Positions 44,926 through 53,200 are shown, numbered from the stretch's first letter. The stretch is 64,000 nt of DNA from Halobacteriales archaeon QH_7_65_31 (GCA_003021785.1 PXQU01000016.1:166964-230963), one strand, 5' to 3'. Notes: generated by a model not told the origin, from the letters alone. Made by a program: numbers and translations.

Positions 44926-44998
44926 GCCGGCGGTTCGAACGCGTCCCCTCGGGGGATGAGAGCGAAAGCTATTCTATCGCGCCGCGAGGAACGACAGC

Positions 44999-46462
44999 AT
45001 GAGCGACGATACGTTCGAGGCGGGCGGCTACACCCTTCACCGTCGCCGCGAGTACGTCTGGGAGCTGCCCCGACAGGGGGAGATGCGCGTTCCGGCGCGC
45101 GTGCTCGCGAGCCGCGACCTGCTCGAAGCCATCTCGGACGACCGAACCATCGAACAGCTACGGAACACGGCTCATCTCCCGGGAGCCACCGACTACGCCC
45201 TCTGTATGCCCGACGGGCATCAGGGGTACGGCTTTCCGGTCGGCGGCGTCGCCGCCACCGATGCCGAGACCGGCTGTATCTCGCCCGGCGCGGTCGGGTT
45301 CGATATCAACTGCGGCGTGCGACTGCTCACGACCGATCTCACCTACGACGACATCCGTGGCCGCGAACGCGAGCTGACGGACGCGCTGTTCGAGGCAATT
45401 CCGACAGGAACCGGTGGTGGCGGTGTCCTCGGCGGCTCGCGTGCGGCCCTCGATGCGGCACTCGAAGACGGTGTCGAGTGGGCACTCGCGGAGGGGATGG
45501 CTATCGAATCGGACCTGACCCGGTGTGAGGACGGTGGCCGACGCCCCGATGCCGACCCGGACGCGGTGTCGAAACGCGCGAAGGACCGCGCGATGAACCA
45601 GATGGGAAGCCTCGGCTCGGGAAACCACTTCCTCGAAGTCCAGCGCGTGACCGACGTGTTCGATACTGACACCGCCGGCGCGTATGGACTCAGCGAGAAC
45701 CAGCTCGTCGTCCTGATCCACTGCGGCTCCCGCGGACTCGGCCATCAGACCTGCACCGACTACCTCCAGCGCATCGAGGAGGAACACGACGACCTGCTCG
45801 CACAGCTTCCGGACCGGGATCTCGCTGCCGCCCCCGCCGGCTCCGAGCTCGCGGACGAGTACTACGGTGCGATGTGCGCCTGTATCAACTTCGCGTGGGT
45901 GAACCGCCAGCTCATCACGCACCGGACGCGTGAGGTGTTCGCCGAGGTGTTCGATCGTCCGTGGGAGTCGATGGGGATGGAGCTGCTGTACGACGTCTCC
46001 CACAACATCGCCAAACGCGAGCGACACGAGACGGACGACGGCGAGCGAGAGCTGTTCGTCCACCGGAAGGGGGCGACCCGGGCGTTCCCGCCGGGCCATC
46101 CCGAGGTTCCGGCGGCGTATCGCGACACCGGCCAGCCGGTCATCATCCCCGGCTCGATGGGAGCCGGCTCGTACGTCCTCTCGGGCGGCGGGCAGTCGCT
46201 CTCGGAGACGTTCGGCTCGACGGCACACGGTGCTGGGCGGATGATGTCACGCACTCGGGCGAAAGACGAGTTCTGGGGCGGTGACGTGCAGGACGACCTC
46301 GAAGCACGGCAGGTGTACGTGCGGGCATCCTCGGGAGCGACCATCGCCGAGGAAGCGCCGGGTGTCTACAAGGACGTCGATGAGGTGGTTCGGGTCTCGG
46401 ACGCGCTCGGTATCGGTGACAAGGTGGCTCGGACGTTTCCGGTCTGCAACATCAAGGGCTGA
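44999..46462 (+). CDS. rtcB: tRNA-splicing ligase RtcB
   Basis: A 487-residue RNA ligase that seals 2',3'-cyclic phosphate and 5'-OH ends in tRNA splicing and RNA repair. Metal and GMP sites are ALCMPDGHQGYGFPVGGVAA, GAVGFDINCGVRLL, MGSLGSGNHFLEVQ, HCGSRGLGHQ and STAHGAGRMMSRTRAK, where His is guanylylated. No intein interrupts it, unlike some archaeal rtcB genes. It follows the DUF502 gene after 73 bp. Confidence 0.97.
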   Translation: MSDDTFEAGGYTLHRRREYVWELPRQGEMRVPARVLASRDLLEAISDDRTIEQLRNTAHLPGATDYALCMPDGHQGYGFPVGGVAATDAETGCISPGAVGFDINCGVRLLTTDLTYDDIRGRERELTDALFEAIPTGTGGGGVLGGSRAALDAALEDGVEWALAEGMAIESDLTRCEDGGRRPDADPDAVSKRAKDRAMNQMGSLGSGNHFLEVQRVTDVFDTDTAGAYGLSENQLVVLIHCGSRGLGHQTCTDYLQRIEEEHDDLLAQLPDRDLAAAPAGSELADEYYGAMCACINFAWVNRQLITHRTREVFAEVFDRPWESMGMELLYDVSHNIAKRERHETDDGERELFVHRKGATRAFPPGHPEVPAAYRDTGQPVIIPGSMGAGSYVLSGGGQSLSETFGSTAHGAGRMMSRTRAKDEFWGGDVQDDLEARQVYVRASSGATIAEEAPGVYKDVDEVVRVSDALGIGDKVARTFPVCNIKG

Positions 46463-46710
46463 GCGCGGTCGCGGTGCGGTCGCGGTGTTGTGACGGTGCG
46501 AGTGCAGTGCTACAGCGGTGTTGTAACGGTACGGTCGCGGTGAACTCTGCCTGTACGCCGAACGAAGTGAGGCGTTTCACTGCGGCGACCAGCGGGAGCC
46601 GCAGGACCGAGGCCCGACTACCGCGAGCGAAGCGAGCGACGGGAGGGCCGACGTATCTTTTTAGTGCAGATTTTTGCCGACGAGCCGCAGGCTCGTCGTG
46701 TAAAAAGGTG
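46463..46710. repeat. Repeat- and hairpin-rich gap between rtcB and a zinc-protein gene
   Basis: This 248-bp gap has no gene. It holds a perfect tandem 11-bp repeat (46465-46475 and 46476-46486), a 19-bp repeat with two mismatches (46482-46500 and 46515-46533), a 7-bp inverted repeat CTGCGGC/GCCGCAG (about 46579-46603) and a 9-bp stem (46678-46686 and 46690-46698). Two T5-type tracts at 46657-46675 could end rtcB transcription. The second half resembles intergenic repeats seen in many haloarchaeal genomes. Confidence 0.5.
46655..46676 (+). terminator. T-rich terminator downstream of rtcB
   Basis: Two stretches of five T (ctttttag and atttttg) lie 195-215 bp after rtcB. Archaeal transcription ends at such T tracts without needing a hairpin. 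A 9-bp stem follows at 46678-46698. Confidence 0.4.
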
Positions 46711-46869
46711 CTATTGCTGGCGTGGCGCGCGCGCCTCTCGGACACCGTTCCCGTCTCGCATCTTGTCCTCGCAGTGGGGACAGACGCGGACGCTCGATAG
46801 CTCGTCGGGGGCGAACACCTTCACGTACTGTTCAGAGACGTAAGAATCGCAGTTGAGACAGTTAGCCAT
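46711..46869 (-). CDS. Small CxxC zinc-finger protein
   Basis: A 52-residue protein with CLNC (residues 4-7) and CPHC (30-33) as one likely zinc site. The pattern MANCLNCDSYVSEQYVKVFAPDELSSVRVCPHCEDKMRDG is typical of a small haloarchaeal family, often annotated as a DUF7563-type zinc protein (name from memory). Role is unknown; related short proteins affect swarming or biofilm in Haloferax. ATG 46869 gives the family start. Confidence 0.8.
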   Translation of the reverse strand: MANCLNCDSYVSEQYVKVFAPDELSSVRVCPHCEDKMRDGNGVREARAPRQQ

Positions 46870-46959
46870 ACCCACTATGTCCGCGTTTACACGTAAGTAG
46901 CTTCTGAGTTGTACACGCCACGTGAGGCGGTTTCACGGACAAACCGTGACAGTTCGGTC

Positions 46960-47271
46960 TCAGCGCAAGAAGTCGAAGCGAGCGTCCACGGTCCCGGTTC
47001 GGGGGTCCAGCTCCTCTCCGTTCTCGAACCTGACGAAGGAGAGATAGTACGGCTCACCGCAGCCGTCGTCGGCCGACTCGCTCGCGCCACAGACGAGTTC
47101 GACGCCGTCGGCCAGCTCCTGCGGGTCGGTGTCGCCGTCGAGTTCGTAGGCGGGGAGGTATGTCCAGCCGTCGAGCGGATCGGGGGTGACACACTTGTCG
47201 CGCAGCGAGGCGTCGCGTTCGAGTTCGGCAAGCGTCTCACACCGCGGGCAGTAGTAGCTCACCGTCACCAT
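46960..47271 (-). CDS. Hypothetical cysteine-containing protein
   Basis: A 103-residue acidic protein. CPRC (residues 8-11) at the start and two later cysteines (61 and 71, in VCGASESADDGCGEPYY) probably bind zinc. The fold looks compact and beta-rich (GWTYLPAYELDGD, YYLSFVRFENGEELD). I do not recognise the family. ATG 47271 starts MVTVSYYCPRCETLAELE. It diverges from the eIF2B-like gene 75 bp away. Confidence 0.65.
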   Translation of the reverse strand: MVTVSYYCPRCETLAELERDASLRDKCVTPDPLDGWTYLPAYELDGDTDPQELADGVELVCGASESADDGCGEPYYLSFVRFENGEELDPRTGTVDARFDFLR

Positions 47272-47346
47272 ACCCCGCGTTAGGGAGCGACGGGCTTGAG
47301 TGTCGTGTCCGAACCTCTTTGTCTGCGCCCGGCGTCCCGTCCGGAT

Positions 47347-48201
47347 ATGATAGACGAGACCGTCGCCGAGATCGAGGCGATGCAGACCCACTCCTCGTCG
47401 GTCGTCGCGGTCAAGGCCGCGGAGGCGCTGCGGGCGCTGTTCGACCGCGAGTATCCGACCGTCGCCGAGTACATTCGGGATCTCGAACGCAACGCCAGTG
47501 CGCTTCGCCGGGCGAACCCCTCGCACGCGTCGCTTCACACGACACAGCGAGCGATCGTCACGACGGTCGAGGAGCGCGACCCCGAGACGGTCGAGGCGGC
47601 CGTCACGGCGACGGCAGACGCCATCGACCGCGTGGTACGAGAGGTGACGACGGCCAAGGAGGAGGCCGCCGCCGCCGCTGCCGAACAGTTCGAGGACGGT
47701 GACACAATCTTGACACACGACTACTCCTCGACGTTACTGGAGGCCATCGAACTCGCGGCCAGCGAGGGCGTCCACCTCGACGTGTACGTGACCGAAGCCC
47801 GCCCGCGGTTCATCGGGCGGAAGACGGTGCGGACGCTCGCCGGGATCGATCGCGTGACGCCGCATCTGCTCACCGACGCGGCCGCCGGTCACGTGCTCGA
47901 CTCGTGTGACCGCGTCGTCGTCGGGATGACCTGCATCGTGGACGAGACGCTGTACAACCGGGTCGGCACGCTCCCGATCGCGGCGACGGCCACAGAGCGC
48001 GGCGTGCCGGTGACAGTCGTCGGATCGTCGGCGAAGATCATCGACGACGGCGGGTTCGCCTTCGAGAACGAGCACCGCTCGACGACGGAAGTGATGCGCG
48101 AGCCGGCGGAGGGGTTCGCGGTCGTCAACCCGGCGTACGACGCCACGCCGCTGCGGCTCGTCGACACGGTCGTCACCGACACCGGCATCGAGACGCCCTG
48201 A
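47347..48201 (+). CDS. eIF2B-alpha/ribose-1,5-bisphosphate-isomerase-like protein
   Basis: A 284-residue member of the IF-2B fold. The N-terminal helices (EIEAMQTHSSSVVAVKAAEALRALFDREYPT) are followed by the Rossmann-like domain: DTILTHDYSSTLLEAIELAASEGVHLDVYVTEARPRFIGRKTV, VVVGMTCIVDETLYNRVGTLPIAATATERGVPVTVVGSSAKI. The R15P isomerase Cys/Asp pair is not clearly present, so assignment between translation factor and AMP-pathway isomerase is open. ATG 47347 is the family start. Confidence 0.8.
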   Translation: MIDETVAEIEAMQTHSSSVVAVKAAEALRALFDREYPTVAEYIRDLERNASALRRANPSHASLHTTQRAIVTTVEERDPETVEAAVTATADAIDRVVREVTTAKEEAAAAAAEQFEDGDTILTHDYSSTLLEAIELAASEGVHLDVYVTEARPRFIGRKTVRTLAGIDRVTPHLLTDAAAGHVLDSCDRVVVGMTCIVDETLYNRVGTLPIAATATERGVPVTVVGSSAKIIDDGGFAFENEHRSTTEVMREPAEGFAVVNPAYDATPLRLVDTVVTDTGIETP

Positions 48202-48381
48202 TCACTCGAACACCGGCTGTGAGATGACCGCCGTCTCGCAGTCGGGACAGACGATCCAGTAGCCGCCCTCCGCTTCGGTCAACAGCCAGTCGTCGCTCAG
48301 CTCGCTCGCGTGTCCACACTCACGGCAGAACAGCGCCATCTTCGGCGTCTCGTTCTCGGCGACGGTGGAGGTCTCGCGCAT
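48202..48381 (-). CDS. Small CxxC zinc-ribbon protein
   Basis: A 59-residue protein with CREC (residues 19-22) and CPDC (45-48), a single zinc ribbon of CPxCG type. An N-terminal tail of about 15 residues precedes the domain. It abuts the eIF2B-like gene end to end in a convergent pair. Third such protein in this window; function unknown. A second possible start is Met15, which sits just before the domain. Confidence 0.75.
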   Translation of the reverse strand: MRETSTVAENETPKMALFCRECGHASELSDDWLLTEAEGGYWIVCPDCETAVISQPVFE

Positions 48382-48543
48382 GGTTGAATGAGGGGCTGAA
48401 GCCGTATATACGTGTTTCACGCCGTGTAAACATGGACCACGGTGACGCGTTCTCACCCGGCTCGCTCGCTCTGAAAACCACAGGAGCGGTGATACACCAC
48501 CGCCCTGACGGCGCTTCACGCGAGGTGGGGGTTCTGTGCCGTC

Positions 48544-49800
48544 TCAGAGGTGGCGAACCCGTCCCTCGACGGCGGGATCGATCCCCTCACAGCGGGCGTA
48601 GTCGGCCAGTATCTCGTACTGGGTGCGGATCGTCTCGACGCGGTGGTCCATCCCGACTGCGGGGAACTCGTCGTCCGAGTGGAGCAGGTAGTCGGCGAGT
48701 GCGAGCCGGTACGTCCGCTCGGGATCGATCGCTTCACCGCCGACGGTCGCCTCCGTGAGCGTGTCGGTCGCGCGCTCGTACTCGATCCGTGCGCCCGAGA
48801 GGTGGGCGTGCCACCAGTCCGGCTCGCCGAACCCGAGCCGGCTCCCCTCTCCCTGTCGGAACAGCTCGCGAAGCTCTCGGCCCGTCACCTCGGCAATCGA
48901 GAGCGGTTCGTCGAACGGGATGAGCGAGATGAGATCGCCGACGGTCACATCGCCGGCGAGCGACGGACCCGACCGGATCCCGCCGGAGTTCTGTAACCCG
49001 ACGTCAGCGTCCGTCGCCCACCGGTAGGCGTCGGCGACGAAGTTACCCACCCGGGACTCACCGTGAAAGCAGGCGACCTCGGTTCGCTCGATCTGTTCGG
49101 CGTGGTTGTGGCCGCCGAGCACCACGTCCACATCGATCTCGAACACCGCACCGTTGACGCCCGGTCGCGTCAACAGGGTGTCGCCCAGTCGCTCGATCTG
49201 TTCGGCGTGGTTGTGGCCGCCGAGCACCACGTCCACATCGATCTCGGCGGCGAGCGTCTCGTCGCCGCGACCGAGATGCGAGAGACAGACGACGTAGTCG
49301 ACTCCCTCACCGCGGAGCTCGGCCACGGCGTCCTCCGCGGCGACGATCGGATCCGTGAACGCCACGTCCCCGGTTGAGGGGTTGATGCTCGCCGTCTTCG
49401 GGGTGACGAGTCCAAAGACGCCGACGCGCTCGCCGTCGCGCTCGAAGATCTGCCACGGTCGAACGCCGGCCTCGCGGCCGAACGGCTCGCCGTCGCGCTC
49501 GACGTTCGCACAGAGCCACGGCTGGGGTGCGCGTTCGACGATCTCCAGCGCGCGGTTCGGCCCGTAGTCGAAGTCGTGGTTACCGAAGGTGTCGGCGTCC
49601 GGCTCGACGGCGTGGAAGAAATCGAGCGCCTGCTCGCCCTTCGTCACGAGCGGGAGGATACCGGGCGAGGTGTTGTCGCCCGTGCCGAAGACGAGCGTGT
49701 CGGCGTCACGACGTGCATCGATACGGCCGGCGAGCCGCCCGAGCCGGTCGGCGTCGTCGTACGCGTTCTCGATGTCCGAGTAGTGGACGAGCCGAATCAT
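48544..49800 (-). CDS. 5'-nucleotidase/2',3'-cyclic phosphodiesterase family protein, rearranged internally
   Basis: A 418-residue metallophosphoesterase. The metal sites are LVHYSDIENAYDD, FGTGDNTSPG, TFGNHDFDYGP, VVCLSHLGRGDE and VVLGGHNHAEQIE. The C-terminal domain begins ESRVGNFVADAYRWATDADVGLQNSGGIR. The segment EIDVDVVLGGHNHAEQIER occurs twice, 35 residues apart, from a perfect 58-bp repeat (49084-49141 and 49189-49246). The linker normally joining the two domains (about 50-70 residues) is missing in its place. The start is ATG 49800. Activity may be affected. Confidence 0.8.
   Translation of the reverse strand: MIRLVHYSDIENAYDDADRLGRLAGRIDARRDADTLVFGTGDNTSPGILPLVTKGEQALDFFHAVEPDADTFGNHDFDYGPNRALEIVERAPQPWLCANVERDGEPFGREAGVRPWQIFERDGERVGVFGLVTPKTASINPSTGDVAFTDPIVAAEDAVAELRGEGVDYVVCLSHLGRGDETLAAEIDVDVVLGGHNHAEQIERLGDTLLTRPGVNGAVFEIDVDVVLGGHNHAEQIERTEVACFHGESRVGNFVADAYRWATDADVGLQNSGGIRSGPSLAGDVTVGDLISLIPFDEPLSIAEVTGRELRELFRQGEGSRLGFGEPDWWHAHLSGARIEYERATDTLTEATVGGEAIDPERTYRLALADYLLHSDDEFPAVGMDHRVETIRTQYEILADYARCEGIDPAVEGRVRHL
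49084..49246. repeat. Perfect 58-bp direct repeat inside the 5'-nucleotidase gene
   Basis: Copies at 49084-49141 and 49189-49246 are identical. The step is 105 bp, exactly 35 codons, so the frame is kept. It includes the codons for the metal-binding GHNH motif, which therefore appears twice in the protein. Confidence 0.9.
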
Positions 49801-49857
49801 ACCACCTCTCCGCGAGTCGTGAGAAAAACGGTGTCGTTTGGTGTGTCGGTTCACTTC

Positions 49858-49977
49858 GACTCCCCTGCTGTCGAGTCGGTTTGGACTGTTCTGACTCCCC
49901 TGCTGTCGAGTCGGTTTGGAGCTTTCCGACTCCCCTGCTGTCGAGTCGGTCTGGAGCTTCCCGGCTCATCTACTGTG
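49858..49977. repeat. Tandem 35-bp repeats upstream of the DUF5816-like gene
   Basis: Copies start at 49858, 49893 and 49928; a weak fourth begins at 49963. Each has a conserved 28-bp part and a 7-bp variable part. Within each copy CGACTC and GAGTCG can pair around a 9-10-nt loop. The cluster fills the divergent gap between the 5'-nucleotidase and the next gene. It could bind a regulator or be a tandem-duplicated promoter piece. Confidence 0.8.
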
Positions 49978-50017
49978 TGACCACAGCACTTTCGCATACG
50001 CAGACGTTTACACGTGT

Positions 50018-50269
50018 ATGAGCAACCAGACGCTCGACAGGCGCGAACACGACGGCGAGACGCTGTACGTCGCCCGTCAGGAGGCTGAAACGGGAGTCGA
50101 TGCGCCCTTCTTCACCGTCTACGTGGACGCAGAGCGCGAGCGCCGCTGGGGGTATCTGTGCGGGAGCTGCGAGAGCCTCTCGACGGCGATGGACTCGATG
50201 GGCCGGATGCAGTGTAACGACTGCGCCAACTTCAAGCGACCCGACGAGTGGGACGCGGCCCACGAGTAG
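50018..50269 (+). CDS. Small zinc-binding protein (DUF5816-like)
   Basis: An 83-residue protein. The N-terminal part (DRREHDGETLYVARQEAETGVDAPFFTVYVDAERERRWGYLC) leads to two cysteine pairs, CGSC and CNDC, around ESLSTAMDSMGRMQ. It resembles a haloarchaeal family I know as DUF5816; the role is unknown. The TTTACACGTGT stretch just before the ATG at 50018 may be part of its promoter. 41 bp later an ABC exporter begins. Confidence 0.75.
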   Translation: MSNQTLDRREHDGETLYVARQEAETGVDAPFFTVYVDAERERRWGYLCGSCESLSTAMDSMGRMQCNDCANFKRPDEWDAAHE

Positions 50270-50309
50270 GGTCCCCGGTGTTTTTTACCGTGGCTCCGTC
50301 CCCTCCGTT

Positions 50310-51032
50310 GTGAGTCAGTTCGCCGTCAGAACCGAGGCGTTGACAAAGTCCTACGGCGACGTACCCGTCGTCCGGGGGCTGAACTTAGAGATCGAGCCGG
50401 GCGAGGTGTACGGCTTTCTCGGCCCGAACGGCGCCGGCAAGACGACGATGCGGCTGCTGACCGGGCTGTTAGAGCCGACCGGCGGTGACGGCTGGGTGTG
50501 TGGTGACTGTATCACCGACCGGGGAGCCGTCTCTCGTCACGTCGGCTACCTGCCGGAGCGACCGCCGCTGTACGAGGAGCTCACCGGTCGCGAGCAGCTG
50601 GAGTTCGTCGCGCAGCTACGTGGACAGCCGGCCGACGCCGCGACCGAGACGGCGACGGCCCTCCTCGATCGCTTCGGACTCACCGACGACGGTGACAAGC
50701 GAATCGAGGCGTACTCGACCGGTATGCGGAAGAAGGCCGGACTCGCACAGGCCGTCCTCCACGAGCCGGCGGTGCTCTTCCTAGACGAGCCGACTGCCGG
50801 GCTCGATCCGCGGGCCGCGCGTAGCGTCCGGACGGAGCTGCGACGGCTGGCCGACGCCGGAACGACCGTCTTTCTCTCGTCGCATCTCCTCTCGGTCGTC
50901 ACCGAGCTCACCGATCGGGTCGGGCTGCTCACCGACGGCACGCTCGTCGCGGAAGGACCGCCCGACGAGGTCGCCGATCGGGTCGACAGCGAGGAGCTTG
51001 AGGACGCGTTCATCGAACTGACGGGCGACTGA
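50310..51032 (+). CDS. ABC transporter ATP-binding protein
   Basis: A 240-residue ATPase of the export/DR-type. Walker A is GPNGAGKTT, the signature is YSTGMRKKAGLAQAVL, Walker B is AVLFLDEPTAGLDP and the switch His is in FLSSHLLSV. The GTG start at 50310 is followed directly by the family start (VRTEALTKSYGDVPVVRGLNLEI). It overlaps the permease ATG by one base, so the two form one complex. Substrate is unknown. Confidence 0.93.
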   Translation: MSQFAVRTEALTKSYGDVPVVRGLNLEIEPGEVYGFLGPNGAGKTTMRLLTGLLEPTGGDGWVCGDCITDRGAVSRHVGYLPERPPLYEELTGREQLEFVAQLRGQPADAATETATALLDRFGLTDDGDKRIEAYSTGMRKKAGLAQAVLHEPAVLFLDEPTAGLDPRAARSVRTELRRLADAGTTVFLSSHLLSVVTELTDRVGLLTDGTLVAEGPPDEVADRVDSEELEDAFIELTGD

Positions 51033-52591
51033 TGCGGGCGCTGCTCATCGCGCGGCTCCTGACGCGGCGACGGCTCCGGCGGCTCCGCGAACGACCGATG
51101 CAGGCGGTCGCACAGGCCGGGCTCCTCCTCGTGGCCCCCGTACTGCGCGTCCTCCCGGTCGGTTCCGGTCCGTCCGGTCGCGATATCGGGGCGATGCTCG
51201 CCGCGTCGGGCGAACCGAGCGTCGACGTCGCGCGACTGCTCGCGAGCGCGTTCGCCGGAACGTGGCTCCTGCTCGCTATCGGCGGCGGGATGCAGGTGAC
51301 GACGACTATCGACGATGTGGACTGCGGCAGCCTGCTCGTCCACGCCGCCGGAATGCATCAGTTCCTGCTCGGGCGGACGATTGCCGACGAGTCCCGCCGC
51401 ATCGTCCTCTTCAGCATCTGGGTGCTGGTCGGCATCGGCTCTGTCGCGCTCGGTGCTGGCGCGCCGATCGCGCTGCTGCTCGGTCTCGTCGGCTTCTCGC
51501 TTCTGACGGTCTCGGCGTCGATGGCGGGACGTGCCGTCGGCCTGCTCGTCTACCGGACCGCCTCAGATCGAGGCTGGAATTGGTCGTTGCCTAGCACGGC
51601 TGCGCCGGCACTCATCGGTGGTCTCGCAGCGCTCGGCTTTCAGTTCCCTGAGACGGCGATCCGGCTTCTCTCACTGCCGCCGCTGGGTTGGTTCGCCGCG
51701 CCGCTGTTCGTCCGGCTTCCCGGCGTCGAAGCTGACCCGATCGGAATTGTCGGTGGGCTGGCGGTCGGCATCGTCGCGAGCGGTGGCGGCTATCTCGCCT
51801 TCGAGCGCCTCGCCCGTGACGTGTGGTTCCGCGAACACGCGCTCCCGGAGACCGACTCCGAGAAGCCGAGTGGCGTCGGGCCACGGCTCCGTGCTGTGCT
51901 CGAACGACGAGTCGATCCCCCGATCGCGGCGATCGGCTGGCGAACGGTCGTCCGTCGACTCCGCGCGCCGCTTCCGTTCATCATCACCGGGGCGATCGGG
52001 GTGATCCTCCTCATTCACGCGGTCGAGCACGGCCTCCCGGACGAGACAGCCGCGTACGGAGCGGTGTATCTCGCCGTCGCCAGCGCGGCCGTCCTCGCGT
52101 TGAACCCGCTCGCTGACGAGGGGCCGGTGTTAGCGTTAATACTCACCAGCCCGCTCTCGGGGACACAGCTCGCCCGCGGCTACGCCGTCGGCGCACTCTC
52201 GATCGCAGTCCCGACGAGTCTCCTGCTGGCCCTCGGGACCGCAGCCGTCGGTAACTCAGTCCCGCTCACCGTCGCGTCGCTCGCCGTCGTCGGCCCGCTG
52301 ACTGCCGGTGCGACCGGGTGTGCGCTCGCCGCCGGCGTGCTCGTTCCGCGGTACGAAGCCGCGAACGTCCTATCGAGCGAGTCGTTCGGTCTCCCGGGAA
52401 AATACGCGACCGTGGGCTTTCTCCTCACGCAGCTCGCCGTCGCCGCGCCGTTCGTTCTCGCCGTCGAGTTCGGGCGTACGCTTCCCGTGCTCGCTGGCGG
52501 CACTGCCGGCACGGTCGCGTTGGCGCTCTCCATGGGCCTGATCGCTGGCCGGTACGCCGCGAACCGACTCGACGGATACCGGCTCAGCTAA
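51032..52591 (+). CDS. ABC transporter permease
   Basis: A 519-residue membrane protein with about twelve hydrophobic segments, for example GTWLLLAIGGGMQV, ISIAVPTSLLLALGTAAVG and GTAGTVALALSMGLIAGRYAANRL. It partners the ATPase encoded just before it. The gene begins with ATG in the stop of the ATPase. No conserved substrate-binding domain is seen, so an ABC-2-like exporter of small compounds, sodium or lipid is possible. Confidence 0.8.
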   Translation: MRALLIARLLTRRRLRRLRERPMQAVAQAGLLLVAPVLRVLPVGSGPSGRDIGAMLAASGEPSVDVARLLASAFAGTWLLLAIGGGMQVTTTIDDVDCGSLLVHAAGMHQFLLGRTIADESRRIVLFSIWVLVGIGSVALGAGAPIALLLGLVGFSLLTVSASMAGRAVGLLVYRTASDRGWNWSLPSTAAPALIGGLAALGFQFPETAIRLLSLPPLGWFAAPLFVRLPGVEADPIGIVGGLAVGIVASGGGYLAFERLARDVWFREHALPETDSEKPSGVGPRLRAVLERRVDPPIAAIGWRTVVRRLRAPLPFIITGAIGVILLIHAVEHGLPDETAAYGAVYLAVASAAVLALNPLADEGPVLALILTSPLSGTQLARGYAVGALSIAVPTSLLLALGTAAVGNSVPLTVASLAVVGPLTAGATGCALAAGVLVPRYEAANVLSSESFGLPGKYATVGFLLTQLAVAAPFVLAVEFGRTLPVLAGGTAGTVALALSMGLIAGRYAANRLDGYRLS

Positions 52592-52634
52592 GTAGTGCTA
52601 ACAGTTAACACACTTCGCGGCAAGATGGAAACGA

Positions 52635-52842
52635 ATGTCCGCAGAGCGCGCGGAACTCACGGAGCGGGCCGAATCGATCTTCCGGGAGCTGGCGCTGTTT
52701 CGTCGCGCGCGTCGACCGCGCCACCGATCTCTGTGCGGAGCTTCGCGCCGGCGATTACCCGTACGACTGGGCCGTGATCCGTGTCCACGACGAGGGATAC
52801 GACGTGCTCCATCCGACCGCGACGACGCTCGAAGCGCCGTAG
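52635..52842 (+). pseudogene. Small acidic protein gene with a single-base frameshift
   Basis: The ATG frame reads MSAERAELTERAESIFRELALF and then becomes Arg-rich noise. The +1 frame continues VARVDRATDLCAELRAGDYP and then a sensible acidic C-terminus (YDWAVIRVHDEGYDVLHPTATTLEAP) to a stop at 52842. Removing one T from the TTT at 52698-52700 joins both parts into a 68-residue protein. So this is a one-base insertion, either a real mutation or a sequencing error. Function unknown. Confidence 0.65.
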
Positions 52843-52978
52843 AGCGGACTCTCAGAGACGCGTCCACCGGTACGGCCTCCTCGCGTCTGTGCCGGTCGCG
52901 ACACTCAGTTCAGGACCGACCGATCGAAACGACGCTCAGTGAGTAGTTTCTTCCGAGTTGGTCCCGAACCGGACGATA

Positions 52979-53179
52979 ATGGTCTTCAAGAAAGTCACCC
53001 TCATCGGACGAAGTTCGGAGAGTTTCGATCACGCTGCGGACGACGCAATCGACCGCGCCGAACAGACCCTCGACAACGTCCAGTGGGTCGAAGTCGAGGA
53101 GTTCGGCGTCGAAGTCGGCTCCGTCGAGAGCAGGGAGTATCAGGCGGAAGTGACGGTCGCGTTCGAGCTGGTAAAGTAA
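52979..53179 (+). CDS. Dodecin (flavin storage/sequestration protein)
   Basis: A 66-residue dodecin nearly identical in pattern to the well-studied Halobacterium protein: [27 protein letters not shown], then [18 protein letters not shown]. The Trp in VQWVEV (residue 36) stacks against flavin in the dodecameric hollow sphere. It binds riboflavin, lumichrome or FMN. ATG 52979 is the family start. It is monocistronic between two unrelated genes. Confidence 0.96.
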   Translation: MVFKKVTLIGRSSESFDHAADDAIDRAEQTLDNVQWVEVEEFGVEVGSVESREYQAEVTVAFELVK

Positions 53180-53200
53180 CAGACGGTCGGAATGGAGCGA

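Noticed and set aside
49858..49977. A small CRISPR array
   Set aside because: The variable parts are only 7 bp, far below spacer length, only three good copies occur, and no cas gene is nearby.
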